DNA from: Erythrobacter sp. UBA2510
Lineage (GTDB): Bacteria; Pseudomonadota; Alphaproteobacteria; Sphingomonadales; Sphingomonadaceae
DNA: 7,928 nucleotides
Assembly: GCA_002341345.1 (NCBI GenBank)
Contig: DDNW01000206.1
Span: forward strand, 7,060-14,987
Direction: 5' to 3'
Shown here: piece after piece, positions 1 to 7,928 of the stretch
Layout of the letters: each line of letters starts with the position of its first letter
How positions within the stretch are numbered: position 1 is the stretch's first letter
The notes under the pieces: model-generated
What the model was told of the DNA's origin: nothing
The model's database searches: none
The model's input: the letters and a program-made list of their open reading frames with translations, nothing else
Translations under genes and position numbers: made by a program

Positions 1-785
1 TGATCGAGGCCGCCGAAGCTTCCGGCGCGCTCAAGCCGGGTGGAACGATTATCGAGCCGACCAGCGGCAACACCGGCATCGGCCTTGCCATGGTTGCTGC
101 GGTCAAGGGCTACAAGCTGATCCTAGTCATGCCCGAGAGCATGAGCATCGAGCGGCGGCGGCTGATGCTGGCCTATGGGGCCAGTTTCGACCTCACACCC
201 AAGGAGCTTGGCGTGAAGGGCGCGATTGCCCGGGCCGAGGAGCTGCTTGCCTCGACCGAAAACAGCTGGATGCCCCAGCAGTTCGAAAATCCCGCCAATG
301 TCGAAATCCACGCGAAAACGACCGCGCAGGAAATCATCGCCGACTTCGCCGATGCGCCGCCAGCCCTCCTGATCACCGGCGTCGGCACGGGCGGTCACCT
401 GACCGGTTGCGCTGAAACGCTGAAAGCGAAATGGCCTGAGCTGAAGGCCTATGCGGTCGAGCCGGCACTCTCTCCGGTGATTTCGGGCGGTCAGCCCGGC
501 CCGCACCCGATTCAGGGGATCGGCGCGGGCTTCATTCCGGATAACCTCCACACCAAGGCGATCGACGGGGCGATTCCGGTCGATGCCGAGGCGGCAAAGG
601 ACATGGCCCGCCGGGCGGCCTGCGAAGAAGGCATGTTGGTCGGAATCTCGTCGGGCGCGACGCTGGCGGCGATTGCCCAGAAACTCGGCGAGCTGGAACC
701 AGGAACGCGGGTGCTCGGATTCAACTACGATACTGGCGAGCGCTATCTTTCAGTGCCAGATTTTTTGCCGACCGAGCCTGCCTGA
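1..785 (+). CDS. cysK: Cysteine synthase (O-acetylserine sulfhydrylase), 5'-truncated by window edge
   Basis: PLP-dependent enzyme making L-cysteine from O-acetylserine and sulfide in the cytoplasm. The frame is open from base 3, so 260 residues are visible. CysK proteins are usually about 305-310 residues, so roughly 45-50 N-terminal residues, including the PLP-binding lysine, lie outside the window. Visible family motifs are PTSGNTG at 57-77 (substrate/PLP loop), [10 protein letters not shown] at 378-407 (phosphate-binding glycine loop), the [10 protein letters not shown] segment near 511-540, and GISSGA near 642-660 followed by a C-terminal DTGERYLS. The [10 protein letters not shown] and DTGERYLS segments favour CysK over CysM. 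A cystathionine beta-synthase-like family member cannot be fully excluded without the N-terminus. The downstream gene is 191 bases away, so an operon is not evident. No clear terminator follows; only a weak interrupted hairpin near 819-838. Confidence 0.93.
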   Translation, partial: IEAAEASGALKPGGTIIEPTSGNTGIGLAMVAAVKGYKLILVMPESMSIERRRLMLAYGASFDLTPKELGVKGAIARAEELLASTENSWMPQQFENPANVEIHAKTTAQEIIADFADAPPALLITGVGTGGHLTGCAETLKAKWPELKAYAVEPALSPVISGGQPGPHPIQGIGAGFIPDNLHTKAIDGAIPVDAEAAKDMARRAACEEGMLVGISSGATLAAIAQKLGELEPGTRVLGFNYDTGERYLSVPDFLPTEPA

Positions 786-853
786 CCTTCACAAATCGGG
801 ATGAATTCCCACCTATTGCAACCGGATCGGTCCGTTGGCGAAGGTGTTGCATG

Positions 854-877
854 TCTTCCACAGCTTATACACAAGCT
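854..877 (+). promoter_or_regulatory. Possible DnaA-box-like pair within a small inverted repeat
   Basis: TTATACACA at 865-873 fits the relaxed DnaA-box consensus TTWTNCACA. TCTTCCACA at 854-862, same orientation and 11 bases upstream, matches TTATCCACA at 7 of 9 positions. The second copy sits in a short inverted repeat, AGCTT (862-866) and AAGCT (873-877), around six bases. Two weak boxes are not enough to call an origin. They could regulate the downstream gene or be chance. Confidence 0.2.
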
Positions 878-976
878 ATTCAGCAGACCTCTCGCAACGC
901 AACAAATGGGTAGCCAAATCGCGCTTTGATCGCCAATGGGCCATCACAAAAATTAACAGTTCTGGACACCGAGCTA

Positions 977-1786
977 ATGGCGACTTCCGCCCAAATGGAA
1001 AATCAGGCGTTGAGCACGGGACAGGCTGACAGCCCGCCCGATCGCTCGCTCATGTTCCGCTGGCTGCAGGCAAACCGGCACAAGCTGAACGATTTTGCAT
1101 CCAACTATTCGCAGATCCCGAACGATCCGGTGCTTGATCCGGCACTGTTCGACTGGGCCGGTGAACTCGCCGCCAACTGGGAAACGATCCGCGACGAGGC
1201 GCTGGCGATCTACCGCCACAAGGACGCCATTCCGCCGATCCGCGAAATTTCGCCCGATCACAAGGGAATTGTCGCCGATGATAGCTGGCGCAGTTTCTTT
1301 CTGGTTGGCTATCGAAACGAGGTTCCGGAGAACATCGCCCGCGCCCCGCGTACCGCAGAGCTGGTGCGCAAGATTCCGAACCTCAACTCGGCCTTCTTCT
1401 CGATCCTCGCGCCGGGGGCGCATCTGTCGCGTCACCGCGGCGTCGCGAAGGCATTGATCACCGCGCATCTGGGCCTCGTCATCCCGACCCAGTCGCACAA
1501 GTGCCGGATGGAAGTCGACGACCAGATGCTCCACTGGAAGCCGGGCGAATGGACGATATTCGACGACACTTACGAGCACGAAGTGTGGAACGATTCGGAC
1601 GAGGCGCGGATCATCCTGCTGTGTCAGGTCGATCGTCCGCTGCGTGCGCCTGCCTCGTGGCTGGCCGCTGCGCTAATGGCCTATATCCGACACAGCCCCT
1701 TCGTCAGCGACGTGAAGAACCGCATGGCCGACTGGGAAGTGATTTTCGCCGACGCGGAAGGGCGCGGCGAGATGAACGAGGCGTAA
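977..1786 (+). CDS. Aspartyl/asparaginyl beta-hydroxylase-family (LpxO-like) Fe(II)/2-oxoglutarate dioxygenase
   Basis: Probable non-haem iron, 2-oxoglutarate-dependent hydroxylase of the AspH/LpxO family. From the ATG at 977 it is 269 residues. The catalytic double-stranded beta-helix fills the second half. H153-R154-G155 matches the family's His-x-Gly iron site, H201 (in a YEHEVWN context) is the second iron ligand, and R211 ten residues later is placed to bind the 2-oxoglutarate carboxylate, the spacing seen in AspH. The frame stays open upstream to a TTG at 926, but the ATG at 977 is preferred; a GAG a few bases before it gives only a weak ribosome site. I see no signal peptide or clear N-terminal membrane helix, unlike classical LpxO. 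Residues near the C-terminus are moderately hydrophobic. The substrate cannot be read from sequence: candidates are a lipid acyl chain (as for LpxO) or a protein or peptide side chain. It converges on hisI with a 22-base gap. Confidence 0.85.
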   Translation: MATSAQMENQALSTGQADSPPDRSLMFRWLQANRHKLNDFASNYSQIPNDPVLDPALFDWAGELAANWETIRDEALAIYRHKDAIPPIREISPDHKGIVADDSWRSFFLVGYRNEVPENIARAPRTAELVRKIPNLNSAFFSILAPGAHLSRHRGVAKALITAHLGLVIPTQSHKCRMEVDDQMLHWKPGEWTIFDDTYEHEVWNDSDEARIILLCQVDRPLRAPASWLAAALMAYIRHSPFVSDVKNRMADWEVIFADAEGRGEMNEA

Positions 1787-1808
1787 TCGGATACGCACCC
1801 GGCGCCGC

Positions 1809-2195
1809 TCAGCCGAGCGGTTCGAGCTGGCTTTCCCCTTCGGCGGTATTCAGCACACGATAGAAACAGCTCCGCGCACCGGTGTGACATGCCGGGCCTT
1901 CTGGCCGCGCGCGCATCACCAGTGCGTCCTGATCGCAATCGACGCGAATTTCCACGACCCTTAGACGATTGCCCGAGGTCTCCCCCTTCATCCATTGCTT
2001 GCCACGGCTGCGTGACCAGAAATGCGCGAAACCGGTGTTCAGCGTTGCAGCCACTGCCTCGGCATTCATGAAGGCCACCATCAGCACTTCGCCCGACTCA
2101 GCATCCTGCACCACGCCTGTCAGGAGCCCCGCTGCATCGAATTTTGGCTGAAATTCTTGGCCGCTCTCGCGCTGGTTTGCGTCACTTTCGTTCAT
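1809..2195 (-). CDS. hisI: Phosphoribosyl-AMP cyclohydrolase
   Basis: Third step of histidine biosynthesis: opens the adenine ring of phosphoribosyl-AMP in the cytoplasm. The 128-residue length is typical of a stand-alone HisI, with no fused HisE pyrophosphohydrolase domain. Family signatures are all present: [18 protein letters not shown] at residues 59-76, D86-C87-D88-Q89-D90 (magnesium aspartates and a zinc cysteine), then C103 in PACHTG and C110 in SCFYR, the other two zinc ligands. The ATG at 2195 gives the expected length, but no strong Shine-Dalgarno is seen immediately upstream (an AGAAGG lies about 15 bases before the start). No other his gene is nearby, so it stands alone. A short inverted repeat (2216-2227) lies 21-32 bases upstream of the start, in the leader or promoter. 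Confidence 0.96.
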   Translation of the reverse strand: MNESDANQRESGQEFQPKFDAAGLLTGVVQDAESGEVLMVAFMNAEAVAATLNTGFAHFWSRSRGKQWMKGETSGNRLRVVEIRVDCDQDALVMRARPEGPACHTGARSCFYRVLNTAEGESQLEPLG

Positions 2196-2215
2196 ATTAG
2201 CCGCTATTGACCTTC

Positions 2216-2227
2216 TGTAATGTTACA
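2216..2227. repeat. Short inverted repeat upstream of hisI
   Basis: TGTAA and TTACA are separated by two bases, forming a 12-base inverted repeat 21-32 bases upstream of the hisI start codon. Size and position would suit an operator or part of the promoter, but no regulator can be named and a chance match is possible. Confidence 0.3.
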
Positions 2228-2340
2228 AGGTGTCATCTGGGTCACCCTTTTGTTGCACGATAACCACATCGCATGGGCAAAATCCATCACCGGCGGACAC
2301 GGATGTTTGTATTCGTGCCTTTCGATGAGATGAATGCACT

Positions 2341-2371
2341 GCGGCTTGACGGAGCCGCCTGCCATGCAGGC
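2341..2371. repeat. Two adjacent small hairpins
   Basis: GCGGCT (2341-2346) pairs perfectly with AGCCGC (2353-2358) around a six-base loop. It is followed at once by GCCTG (2357-2361) pairing with CAGGC (2367-2371) around a five-base loop. The two share two bases, so they may be alternatives or stack. They could fold in a plus-strand RNA or in a minus-strand hisI leader. A TATAAT on the minus strand (2378-2383) lies just upstream of them in the hisI direction, but no matching -35 element is seen. Confidence 0.4.
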
Positions 2372-2503
2372 AAAACCATTATAGGTAAGCGCCAAGGTGT
2401 GGGGGGTTTCGGTACCGGGTTTAAAACCGGGCCGGTTCATGAGGGTCTGGAGCAGCGCGTCCTGGGGGGGTCGATGCTGCGCTCCATCAGATTTCGTCAC
2501 GCT

Positions 2504-2534
2504 AACGCCCGGGGCCGCAAACCCCGGGCGTTTT
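2504..2534 (+). terminator. Strong intrinsic terminator, plus strand
   Basis: A perfect 11-bp GC-rich stem, AACGCCCGGGG (2504-2514) with CCCCGGGCGTT (2522-2532), encloses a seven-base loop. On the plus strand it runs into TTTT and then a further T-rich stretch to about 2541. On the minus strand only two T residues follow the stem, so it is polar for plus-strand transcripts. It lies 17-47 bases past the comF stop codon and could still slow transcripts leaving comF. Confidence 0.8.
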
Positions 2535-2550
2535 GCATTTTGCACCTTAG

Positions 2551-3282
2551 CTAAGGCAGGGGGTCGAGCACGCGCGCGAAGCATGCGATATACACTTTCG
2601 ACGCCCCGCCTCGTTTCAATACGTCGATACATTCACCAGTCGTGGCGCCGCTCGTCAAAACGTCGTCGACCAGCAAGATGCGTGCACCGTCGATTTGCTT
2701 GCGCCGCGCCGGGTTCACCTCAATGGCACCGTGCAGCGCCTTCGCCCGCTCCGACCGGCCAAGACCGCCAAGGCTCGGCGTTGCGCGTTTCCTGACCAAT
2801 CCGTCGATCAGCAAGCTTGTTCCTTCGCGTTTGGCCAATTCGCGCGTCAGCAGCGCCGCCTGGTTGTACCCGCGTTGCCACAGCCGTGAACGATGCAGTG
2901 GCACCGGGATGAGCAGGTAGGGCGGCTCGATCGCCGAAAGGCGCGCCGCGACGAGCCGTCCAAGCATTTCAGAAAGGGCAATCTTCCCGCCATGTTTGAA
3001 CGCCAGCACCAGCTTGCGGGAAGCGTCGTTGTAGATCGTGCCGGCATAGATGCCGTCATGACGCGGTTTTTGCACTGCACAGGCCCCGCATATCGCTCCT
3101 GAGACGCCAACTGCATTGCCAAACGGGCGCTGGCACAGCGTACAAGATGGATTACCCGGCAATTCCAGCGTGGACCAGCAATCCGCACACAGGCCGGTCT
3201 GTACCGCAATGCCTGTGCCGCACAGTGGACAGCGGGGCGGGTAGACGAAATCTACCACCGGGGAGAGGGCTTGCCAGAACAT
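2551..3282 (-). CDS. comF: ComF-family phosphoribosyltransferase-like protein
   Basis: ComF proteins are needed for natural DNA uptake or transformation in several bacteria, and act in the cytoplasm on incoming single-stranded DNA. Many non-competent bacteria also carry them with no known role. From the ATG at 3282 the protein has 243 residues. The N-terminal double zinc ribbon shows four cysteine pairs (C18/C21, C32/C35, C47/C50, C65/C68). A type I phosphoribosyltransferase fold follows, with IPVPLHRSRLWQRGYNQA near residues 125-142 and the PRPP loop VDDVLTSGATT at 205-215. The frame stays open to an ATG at 3327, but that start has no Shine-Dalgarno, whereas the one at 3282 follows AAGGGCAGG. 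It is divergent from the methyltransferase gene, 74 bases away, so both promoters must lie in or close to this gap. The glutaredoxin gene that often follows comF in alphaproteobacteria is absent here. Confidence 0.9.
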   Translation of the reverse strand: MFWQALSPVVDFVYPPRCPLCGTGIAVQTGLCADCWSTLELPGNPSCTLCQRPFGNAVGVSGAICGACAVQKPRHDGIYAGTIYNDASRKLVLAFKHGGKIALSEMLGRLVAARLSAIEPPYLLIPVPLHRSRLWQRGYNQAALLTRELAKREGTSLLIDGLVRKRATPSLGGLGRSERAKALHGAIEVNPARRKQIDGARILLVDDVLTSGATTGECIDVLKRGGASKVYIACFARVLDPLP

Positions 3283-3345
3283 CCATCGCAGCCTGCCCTT
3301 CCCGACCGATCCTCGCAAGATTTGCATGCGGGCGCGCGACGCGGC

Positions 3346-3351
3346 AGGGAG
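3346..3351 (+). promoter_or_regulatory. Ribosome binding site fixing the methyltransferase start
   Basis: AGGGAG ends five bases before the ATG at 3357. It decides the start: the same frame is open back to 3147, but that extension lies antisense to the comF zinc-ribbon region and is not believable coding. Confidence 0.7.
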
Positions 3352-3356
3352 CGGCG

Positions 3357-4112
3357 ATGGCCACCCGACCGCCCCCTCCTCCCAAGATCTTTTCCGACAA
3401 GCGTCGCCTGGCGCGCCGGCAGCGCATGCTGGCGGTGACGGAACGCCCGAGCTTCCTGGCTGACCTGATGGCTGAGGAGATCATCGAGCGCCTCGCTTTT
3501 CTGCGCCACGAACCGGGAAATCCACTCGTGATTGGCGATGCTGGCCATGCGCTGGCACGGACGCTGCCCCCAAGCGCAGAATATCGGGATATTAGCGGGC
3601 CGGACCCCATCGATCTTGAGCGCCCCCTGCCCAGCGACGTTCACGATCTGATTGCCGTCTTCGGCCTGCTCGATACCGTCAACGATCTGCCCGGTGCGCT
3701 GATCCACCTGAAGAATGCTCTCGTCCCCGGTGGGCTCATCATCGCCAGCTTTCCCGGTGCGGGGAGCCTGCCCAGGCTGCGGCAGATCATGCTCGCCGCC
3801 GATGGTGATCGCCCCGCGGCGCGGATACACCCGCTGGTCGACAATCGCGCGGCTGCGGGCCTGCTGCAACGCGCAGGCTGGGCCGATCCGGTGGTCGACA
3901 GCTACACGCTAAGGCTGCGCTACAGCTCGCTGATGGCGCTAGTGCGCGATGTGCGTGCTCTCGGGCTCGGCAATGTGCTCGCGAACACGCCACCTCCGCT
4001 CGGCAAGGCCGCGCTGGCCCGTGCCGAGACAGCCTTTACCGAACTGGCCGATAAGGACGGCAGATTGACCGAAACGCTCGAAATCCTGACCCTGACCGGG
4101 CGCAGAAAGTGA
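3357..4112 (+). CDS. NDUFAF5/BioC-like class I methyltransferase-fold protein
   Basis: This 251-residue protein resembles the alphaproteobacterial relatives of mitochondrial NDUFAF5, a methyltransferase-fold protein that hydroxylates an arginine of the complex I subunit NDUFS7. Supporting features are an N-terminal IFSDKRRLARRQRML segment (residues 11-25), the central LLDTVNDLPGALIHLKNAL stretch (about 104-122), the post-motif LVPGGLIIASFPGAGSL (about 122-138), and a C-terminal DNRAAAGLLQRAGWADPVVDS region followed by YSSLMALVRDVRALG (about 162-203). SAM-binding motif I, normally a D-x-G-x-G-x-G pattern, is degraded: LVIGDAGHA at residues 57-65 keeps few of the expected glycines and lacks the leading acidic residue. 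It may bind SAM weakly or have another role. Divergence from comF is common in alphaproteobacteria. Its stop lies 9 bases from the ppdK stop, with no terminator between. Confidence 0.8.
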   Translation: MATRPPPPPKIFSDKRRLARRQRMLAVTERPSFLADLMAEEIIERLAFLRHEPGNPLVIGDAGHALARTLPPSAEYRDISGPDPIDLERPLPSDVHDLIAVFGLLDTVNDLPGALIHLKNALVPGGLIIASFPGAGSLPRLRQIMLAADGDRPAARIHPLVDNRAAAGLLQRAGWADPVVDSYTLRLRYSSLMALVRDVRALGLGNVLANTPPPLGKAALARAETAFTELADKDGRLTETLEILTLTGRRK

Positions 4113-4121
4113 TAAACGCGG

Positions 4122-6803
<2,682 letters not shown>

Positions 6804-6906
6804 AGAAATTCCCGTATTCCTGTCTGTGCCGGGTGAGTGGTTCGGTATGACGCAAACCGGTGGCAATTTGTCCGCTAAGTCACTGCAAATCAAACAAGAC
6901 CTTGGT

Positions 6907-6925
6907 TGTGTCCGCAAGCGACACA
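6907..6925 (-). repeat. Small hairpin between glyS and ppdK
   Basis: TGTGTC (6907-6912) pairs with GACACA (6920-6925) around a seven-base loop, starting 22 bases past the glyS stop. No U-tract follows on the minus strand, so it is not a standard intrinsic terminator. It could be an mRNA processing or stability element. No other signal is evident in the 144-base gap 6804-6947. Confidence 0.3.
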
Positions 6926-6947
6926 GGACGCGAAAACATGCACTTGT

Positions 6948-7928
6948 TCAGCCCTCGATCCGTGAGAAGTCGGCGACTTTGTGCACTGCAGCACGGAACC
7001 TTGCAAGCAGGTCAAGCCGGCTGCTGCGTTTTGCGGGCTCTTCGTCGTTGACGGTGACGTCTTCGAAGAAGCGATCGATCGGCGCGCGCAAGGATGCAAG
7101 CGCCGACATGGCGGCGGCGAATTCCTCAGCCTCGATGGCGGTGGCGGCTTGTGGTTCGGCGGCGTCGAGCGCGGCGATCAGTGCGGCTTCGGCGGGTTCG
7201 GGCGTGTAGGAGAGCGTGGCGGCCTCAGCATAGATTTCGCGCATGCCCGGAGCATCTACATTCTCGAGAGGGTCCTCGTCGCCGGTCTGGGCGATCTCGC
7301 CCTCGATGCCGTGCCAGTCCTCTTTCTTGAGGATATTGGCGGCGCGCTTGTAGCCTGCGAGCAGGTTTGCGCCGTCCTCGGTTGTGATGAAGGCCTGGAG
7401 CGCGTGGACGCGGGCGAGCAGGCGGACGAGATCATCCTCGCCACCAAGCGCGAACACCGCATCGATCAGGTCGTGGCGGACGCCAGCTTCCTTCTGCTGG
7501 ACCTTGAGACGGTCAGCGAAGAAGTCGAGGAGATTATTTGCTAGGGCGTCATCTTTCAAAGAGTCGACAATCTTGCGTGCCAAGGTGTCGTCAGTAGCTT
7601 TGACATTCACAGAGTCGTAATAGCCTAAGACCCGACGAATGGTTTCGTCACCGCCTTCAAGCCTACCATATGTCTCTGCAGTCTTTAGGATATCTTTGCC
7701 CACGGCTTCTTTGACAATTGACTGTGCCAGCAGCTCCTCGGTTGCAACAACGAGTAACGGAATTAGCGCAACTTTCACCGCCAAAACGAATGGGACACGA
7801 AGTCCATTGTGAGTGAACAACTGAAGGACTGAGATCGCTGCGCGACGCAATGCAAACGGGTCTTTTGAACCTGTTGGCTTCTCATCAATTGCGAAAAACC
7901 CGACGAGCGTATCCAGCTTGTCCGCCAG
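6948..7928 (-). CDS. glyS: Glycine-tRNA ligase beta subunit, 5' part outside window
   Basis: Beta subunit of the bacterial heterotetrameric (alpha2beta2) glycyl-tRNA synthetase, which carries tRNA recognition. The last 326 residues are visible; the full protein is usually about 690-750 residues. The conserved KPTGSKDPFALRR block falls near the right edge (about 7839-7877), and LLDFFADRLKVQQ with VRHDLIDAVFALGG near 7440-7545. The C-terminal segment from about 7440 leftward has the expected helical DALR-type anticodon-binding character (YKRAANILKKE, PIDRFFEDVTVN). Between FALRR and DFFADR there are about 105 residues, well more than the roughly 50 I recall for the E. coli protein. This segment is rich in hydrophobic residues and has GC near 50% against about 67% for 7081-7440, with codons rare in the rest of the window (TTA, CTA, AGG). 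The frame stays intact throughout, so the gene appears functional. It is co-oriented with ppdK downstream. glyQ would be expected further upstream, outside the window. Confidence 0.95.
   Translation of the reverse strand: MADKLDTLVGFFAIDEKPTGSKDPFALRRAAISVLQLFTHNGLRVPFVLAVKVALIPLLVVATEELLAQSIVKEAVGKDILKTAETYGRLEGGDETIRRVLGYYDSVNVKATDDTLARKIVDSLKDDALANNLLDFFADRLKVQQKEAGVRHDLIDAVFALGGEDDLVRLLARVHALQAFITTEDGANLLAGYKRAANILKKEDWHGIEGEIAQTGDEDPLENVDAPGMREIYAEAATLSYTPEPAEAALIAALDAAEPQAATAIEAEEFAAAMSALASLRAPIDRFFEDVTVNDEEPAKRSSRLDLLARFRAAVHKVADFSRIEG

Larger units (their letters stand above)
2341..2534 (+). ncRNA. Candidate small RNA ending at a strong terminator
   Basis: The plus strand here carries the tandem hairpins at 2341-2371, a near-palindrome at 2414-2429 (CCGGGTTT then AAAACCGG, one mismatched pair), an interrupted stem (GGAGCAGC at 2449-2456 with GCTG...CTCC at 2477-2484), and then a perfect terminator. 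No plus-strand protein gene precedes the terminator, which is why an RNA gene is suspected. I checked by eye for hallmarks of tmRNA (T-arm, tag), RNase P RNA, 6S RNA and the SRP RNA tetraloop segment and found none. The 5' end is a guess and no good promoter is visible. Confidence 0.3.
2196..2550. other. 355-base gap between hisI and comF with inverted repeats, no credible protein gene
   Basis: This gap separates hisI from comF, both on the minus strand. Open frames cross it on both strands (for example 2273-2554 plus and 2204-2632 minus), but neither resembles a family I know. The plus frame runs through the terminator hairpin and the minus frame overlaps the comF coding end, so I do not call them. 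What the gap does hold is inverted repeats at 2216-2227, 2341-2358, 2357-2371 and 2414-2429, an interrupted stem at 2449-2484, and a strong terminator at 2504-2534. It may contain a small RNA on the plus strand, the hisI promoter and leader on the minus strand, or both. Confidence 0.6.

Noticed and set aside
819..838. Possible cysK terminator (CGGA/TCCG hairpin)
   Set aside because: The stem is only four pairs plus a bulged three-pair extension and no T-run follows.
974..1579. 201-codon open frame on the minus strand
   Set aside because: Lies over the iron- and 2-oxoglutarate-binding region of the dioxygenase gene, whose motifs show the plus strand is the coding one.
2378..2383. TATAAT on the minus strand as a hisI promoter -10 box
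   Set aside because: No -35 element at 16-18 bases and no extended -10; it lies about 180 bases from the hisI start, so it is only a weak hint.
2411..2470. SRP RNA-like segment (GGTTCATGAGGGTCTGGAGC)
   Set aside because: It superficially recalls the conserved helix 8 region but lacks the GGAA-type tetraloop context and the symmetric internal loops.
2273..2554. 93-codon frame on the plus strand in the hisI-comF gap
   Set aside because: It runs through the strong terminator hairpin at 2504-2534 and has no Shine-Dalgarno or recognisable motif.
2204..2632. 142-codon frame on the minus strand in the hisI-comF gap
   Set aside because: It starts inside the comF coding end in another frame and crosses the hairpin; no recognisable motif. 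A short lineage-specific gene is not strictly excluded.
3252..3869. 205-codon open frame on the minus strand
   Set aside because: Antisense to the methyltransferase gene and overlapping the start of comF in another frame; low-complexity Arg/Gly-rich composition.
6804..6917. 38-codon N-terminal extension of ppdK
   Set aside because: The frame is open, but the residues do not look like a PPDK N-terminus and the ATG at 6803 has a plausible ribosome site and the family start.

Overview
The window is an ordinary-looking stretch of bacterial chromosome, most likely from an alphaproteobacterium of the Sphingomonadales (an Erythrobacter- or Novosphingobium-like lineage). This placement is inferred from three things: the high GC of the coding regions, the alphaproteobacterial style of the GlyS and PPDK proteins, and a ComF gene divergent from an NDUFAF5-like methyltransferase. 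No marker gene fixes the genus. I see no insertion sequence, integrase, CRISPR array, tRNA or rRNA.

Layout from left to right: the 3' part of a cysteine synthase gene (+, cut by the window edge); a 191-base gap; an aspartyl/asparaginyl beta-hydroxylase-type (LpxO-like) dioxygenase (+); hisI (-), ending 22 bases from the dioxygenase stop; a 355-base gap (2196-2550) with no credible protein gene but with several inverted repeats and a very strong plus-strand terminator; comF (-); a divergent NDUFAF5/BioC-like methyltransferase (+); ppdK (-), whose stop lies only 9 bases from the methyltransferase stop; and the 3' part of glyS (-), cut by the right edge. glyS and ppdK are co-oriented, 144 bases apart.

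Most genes are housekeeping: cysteine biosynthesis, histidine biosynthesis, the pyruvate/phosphoenolpyruvate interconversion and glycyl-tRNA charging. They do not form one pathway. The dioxygenase may modify a lipid acyl chain, and ComF and the methyltransferase are poorly characterised in bacteria.

The points most worth a second look are: (i) the structured, terminator-ended gap between hisI and comF, a candidate small-RNA locus; (ii) a sharp fall in GC inside glyS (about 67% to about 50% by hand count) with rare codons and an apparently enlarged linker, suggesting a mosaic or inserted segment; (iii) an LpxO-like hydroxylase in a presumed sphingomonad, where 2-hydroxy acyl chains are a hallmark; and (iv) a methyltransferase with a degraded SAM-binding motif I. 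I found no clear undescribed multi-gene system.
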